Source of the DNA: Sphingobacterium sp. UGAL515B_05
Lineage (GTDB): Bacteria; Bacteroidota; Bacteroidia; Sphingobacteriales; Sphingobacteriaceae
Reading direction: 5' to 3'
Length of the DNA stretch: 64,000 nt
Assembly (NCBI RefSeq): GCF_033097525.1
Contig: NZ_CP109907.1
Span: 4,526,001-4,590,000 of the forward strand
In this document: in pieces, positions 62,371 to 64,000 of the stretch
Layout: every line of letters begins with the position of its first letter
Position numbering within the stretch: position 1 is the first letter of the stretch
Translations under genes and position numbers: made by a program
The notes under the pieces: generated by a model
What the model was told of the DNA's origin: nothing
What the model saw: the letters and a program-made list of their open reading frames with translations, nothing else
Databases searched by the model: none

Positions 62371-63990
62371 ATGAAAAAGGGTAACATTGGAAACGCGCCT
62401 GATTTGAAATATTTAAAAATTGATAGTACAAAAAATGTATTTTATCAATTGCCTGTTTCTGAATTGGTCGAACATGCCTTAGCAAATCACGAAGGTCGAC
62501 TTTCTGATACGGGAGCACTCGCTGCTGATACGGGAAAATTTACTGGGAGATCGCCAAAAGATCGGTTTCTGGTCGAAGATTCTTTAACAAAAGATAGCGT
62601 TTGGTGGGGAGAAATCAATCAACGGATGTCTCCGGCTAATTTTGAAGCACTATTTTCGAAAGTAGCTGCTCACTTAAGTGATAAAATCATCTATGTAAGA
62701 GATTGTGCTGCAGGGGCTGATCCAGCTTATCAAATAGATTTGCGTGTTGTTACGGAGACAGCTTATCAAAGTATATTTGCCAATAACCTGTTTCTGCGGC
62801 CGGAACCAAATATGGATGCTCAGCCTGCTTGGTCGATTTTAGCTGCCCCGACGCTGCTTATCGAAGAGCCGCATCAATATGGCATTATCAACGAAAATTT
62901 TGTCGCGATTGATTTTACAAAAAAGATAGTACTGATTGCAGGGACCGGTTATACAGGGGAGATTAAAAAGAGCATTTTCTCAATATTGAACTTTATTTTG
63001 CCATTCCAGCATAATGTGCTTTCTATGCACTGCTCGGCGAATACTTCGAAAGAAGGGGAGACCGCTTTGTTTTTTGGACTTTCGGGTACAGGGAAGACTA
63101 CCTTGTCAGCTGATAGAAATAGAAAGTTGATCGGTGATGACGAGCATGGATGGAGCGAAAAGGGAATATTCAATTTCGAAGGTGGCTGTTATGCCAAATG
63201 TGTAGGTTTGTCGGAGGACAAAGAGCCTGAGATTTTTCACGCAATTCGTTTTGGGTCTTTGCTTGAAAATGTTGTTTTGGATGAATTTGATCGACCTGAT
63301 TATAACGATATTAGCAAAACGGAAAATACCCGCGTATCCTATCCAATAGATTTCATGGAAAATGCCGAAATGAGCGGTATTGGTCGGGAACCTGAAAATA
63401 TTTTTTTCCTGACGGCAGATGCTTTTGGTGTACTTCCTCCCATTTCATTGTTGACCACAGATCAGGCGGTATATCATTTCGTTAGTGGTTATACAGCGAA
63501 GGTTGCGGGTACAGAGGTAGGGGTGAAAGAGCCTACTGCTGCATTTTCAACCTGTTTTGGACAGGCATTTTTGCCGCTGCATCCTTCAAAATATGCGGCC
63601 TTGCTACGTTCAAAACTAGAGCAAAATCGCAACATCAAAGTTTGGTTAGTGAACACGGGCTGGATTGCAGGTCCTTACGGAATAGGCCGACGTATTAAGC
63701 TAAATTATACGCGATCGCTAATTCGAGCAGCAATGGATGGCTCACTGCTGGAGTCTCACTTCAACAAGCACAATATTTTTGGACTGGAGTATCCGACGAG
63801 CTGTGGCGAGCATGTTCCCGCACAAATTTTAGATGCGCGAGGCTTATGGAACAATGACGAGGCTTATGACATGCAGGCAAAACGCCTGGCGAAACTGTTT
63901 ATTTCGAATTTTGAAAAATTCAATAATGAAATGCCAGCCTCGGTGCATGCAGCAGGACCTAAAATAGAAACTACAGTTCTGGTGTCCTAA
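62371..63990 (+). CDS. pckA: Phosphoenolpyruvate carboxykinase (ATP)
   Basis: Key gluconeogenic enzyme converting oxaloacetate and ATP to phosphoenolpyruvate and CO2. The 539-residue protein has the family hallmarks: TGKFTGRSPKDRFLV, the kinase-1a P-loop GLSGTGKT (236-243), the metal/kinase-2 GDDEHGW, and the substrate-binding RVSYP region, and ends with VHAAGPKIETTVLVS. Length is normal and the gene is complete, ending 10 bases before the window edge. Dicarboxylate import and the aconitases in this window feed the same pathway. Confidence 0.97.
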   Translation: MKKGNIGNAPDLKYLKIDSTKNVFYQLPVSELVEHALANHEGRLSDTGALAADTGKFTGRSPKDRFLVEDSLTKDSVWWGEINQRMSPANFEALFSKVAAHLSDKIIYVRDCAAGADPAYQIDLRVVTETAYQSIFANNLFLRPEPNMDAQPAWSILAAPTLLIEEPHQYGIINENFVAIDFTKKIVLIAGTGYTGEIKKSIFSILNFILPFQHNVLSMHCSANTSKEGETALFFGLSGTGKTTLSADRNRKLIGDDEHGWSEKGIFNFEGGCYAKCVGLSEDKEPEIFHAIRFGSLLENVVLDEFDRPDYNDISKTENTRVSYPIDFMENAEMSGIGREPENIFFLTADAFGVLPPISLLTTDQAVYHFVSGYTAKVAGTEVGVKEPTAAFSTCFGQAFLPLHPSKYAALLRSKLEQNRNIKVWLVNTGWIAGPYGIGRRIKLNYTRSLIRAAMDGSLLESHFNKHNIFGLEYPTSCGEHVPAQILDARGLWNNDEAYDMQAKRLAKLFISNFEKFNNEMPASVHAAGPKIETTVLVS

Positions 63991-64000
63991 TTCGTTCTGA

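Overview
The window reads as a chromosomal segment of a Bacteroidota bacterium, most likely Sphingobacteriaceae (Sphingobacterium or a close relative). The grounds are a SusC/SusD polysaccharide locus, a 30S ribosomal protein THX gene, an ISAon1-type insertion sequence remnant, SusD-style lipoprotein signals, A-rich start regions instead of strong Shine-Dalgarno sites, and repeated promoter -7 elements of the form TAnnTTTG (before the pckA, dicarboxylate symporter, guaA, rpe, GH30 and other genes). No rRNA, CRISPR array, plasmid origin or intact prophage was seen.

Layout. 1-5.5 kb: a tripartite RND efflux operon on the minus strand (adaptor, inner-membrane pump, TolC-like channel). 5.7-17.8 kb: housekeeping genes, namely THX, panB, an RluA-type pseudouridine synthase, a TlpA thioredoxin, pyrF, guaA, a PBP1-like lipoprotein, an RsmB-like methyltransferase, a universal stress protein, an NlpC/P60 hydrolase, a beta-barrel protein and grpE-dnaJ. 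17.8-28.6 kb: ftsE with a small conserved partner, a LuxC-like acyl-CoA reductase divergent from a ferredoxin, a dicarboxylate symporter, YchJ, the metNIQ methionine importer, a fumarylacetoacetase-like enzyme, a TIGR01777 epimerase, and a copper-type pair (HMA/DUF3347 protein plus a Cys/His-rich secreted protein). 28.7-33.2 kb: a large TPR protein, an SH3 protein, and an in-frame chimera of an MFS transporter start and an alcohol dehydrogenase end.

33.3-50.0 kb is the main accessory region, a polysaccharide utilisation locus. One arm (minus) encodes a SusE/F-like glycan-binding lipoprotein, SusC and SusD. The other (plus) encodes a GH30 glycosidase, an alginate-lyase-fold polysaccharide lyase, a membrane-bound DUF6377 regulator, a small secreted protein, two ThuA-domain proteins and a GH9 glycosidase. 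The gene set suggests binding, cleavage and import of a glycan containing beta-glucosyl and uronic acid residues. It ends in an unusual non-coding block (two inverted arrays of TTCGTA motifs at 11-bp spacing), a decayed ISAon1 element and a tRNA-Ser(GCU) gene.

51.4-64 kb returns to core functions: a PgpH-like 7TM-HD phosphodiesterase, rpe, two aconitases in tandem (AcnB type and mitochondrial type), an outer membrane protein, an MBL-fold hydrolase and pckA. A 470-bp region before pckA holds several palindromes and a possible structured RNA. The TCA-cycle and gluconeogenic genes (two aconitases, pckA, dicarboxylate symporter, rpe) fit a heterotroph using organic acids and complex sugars.
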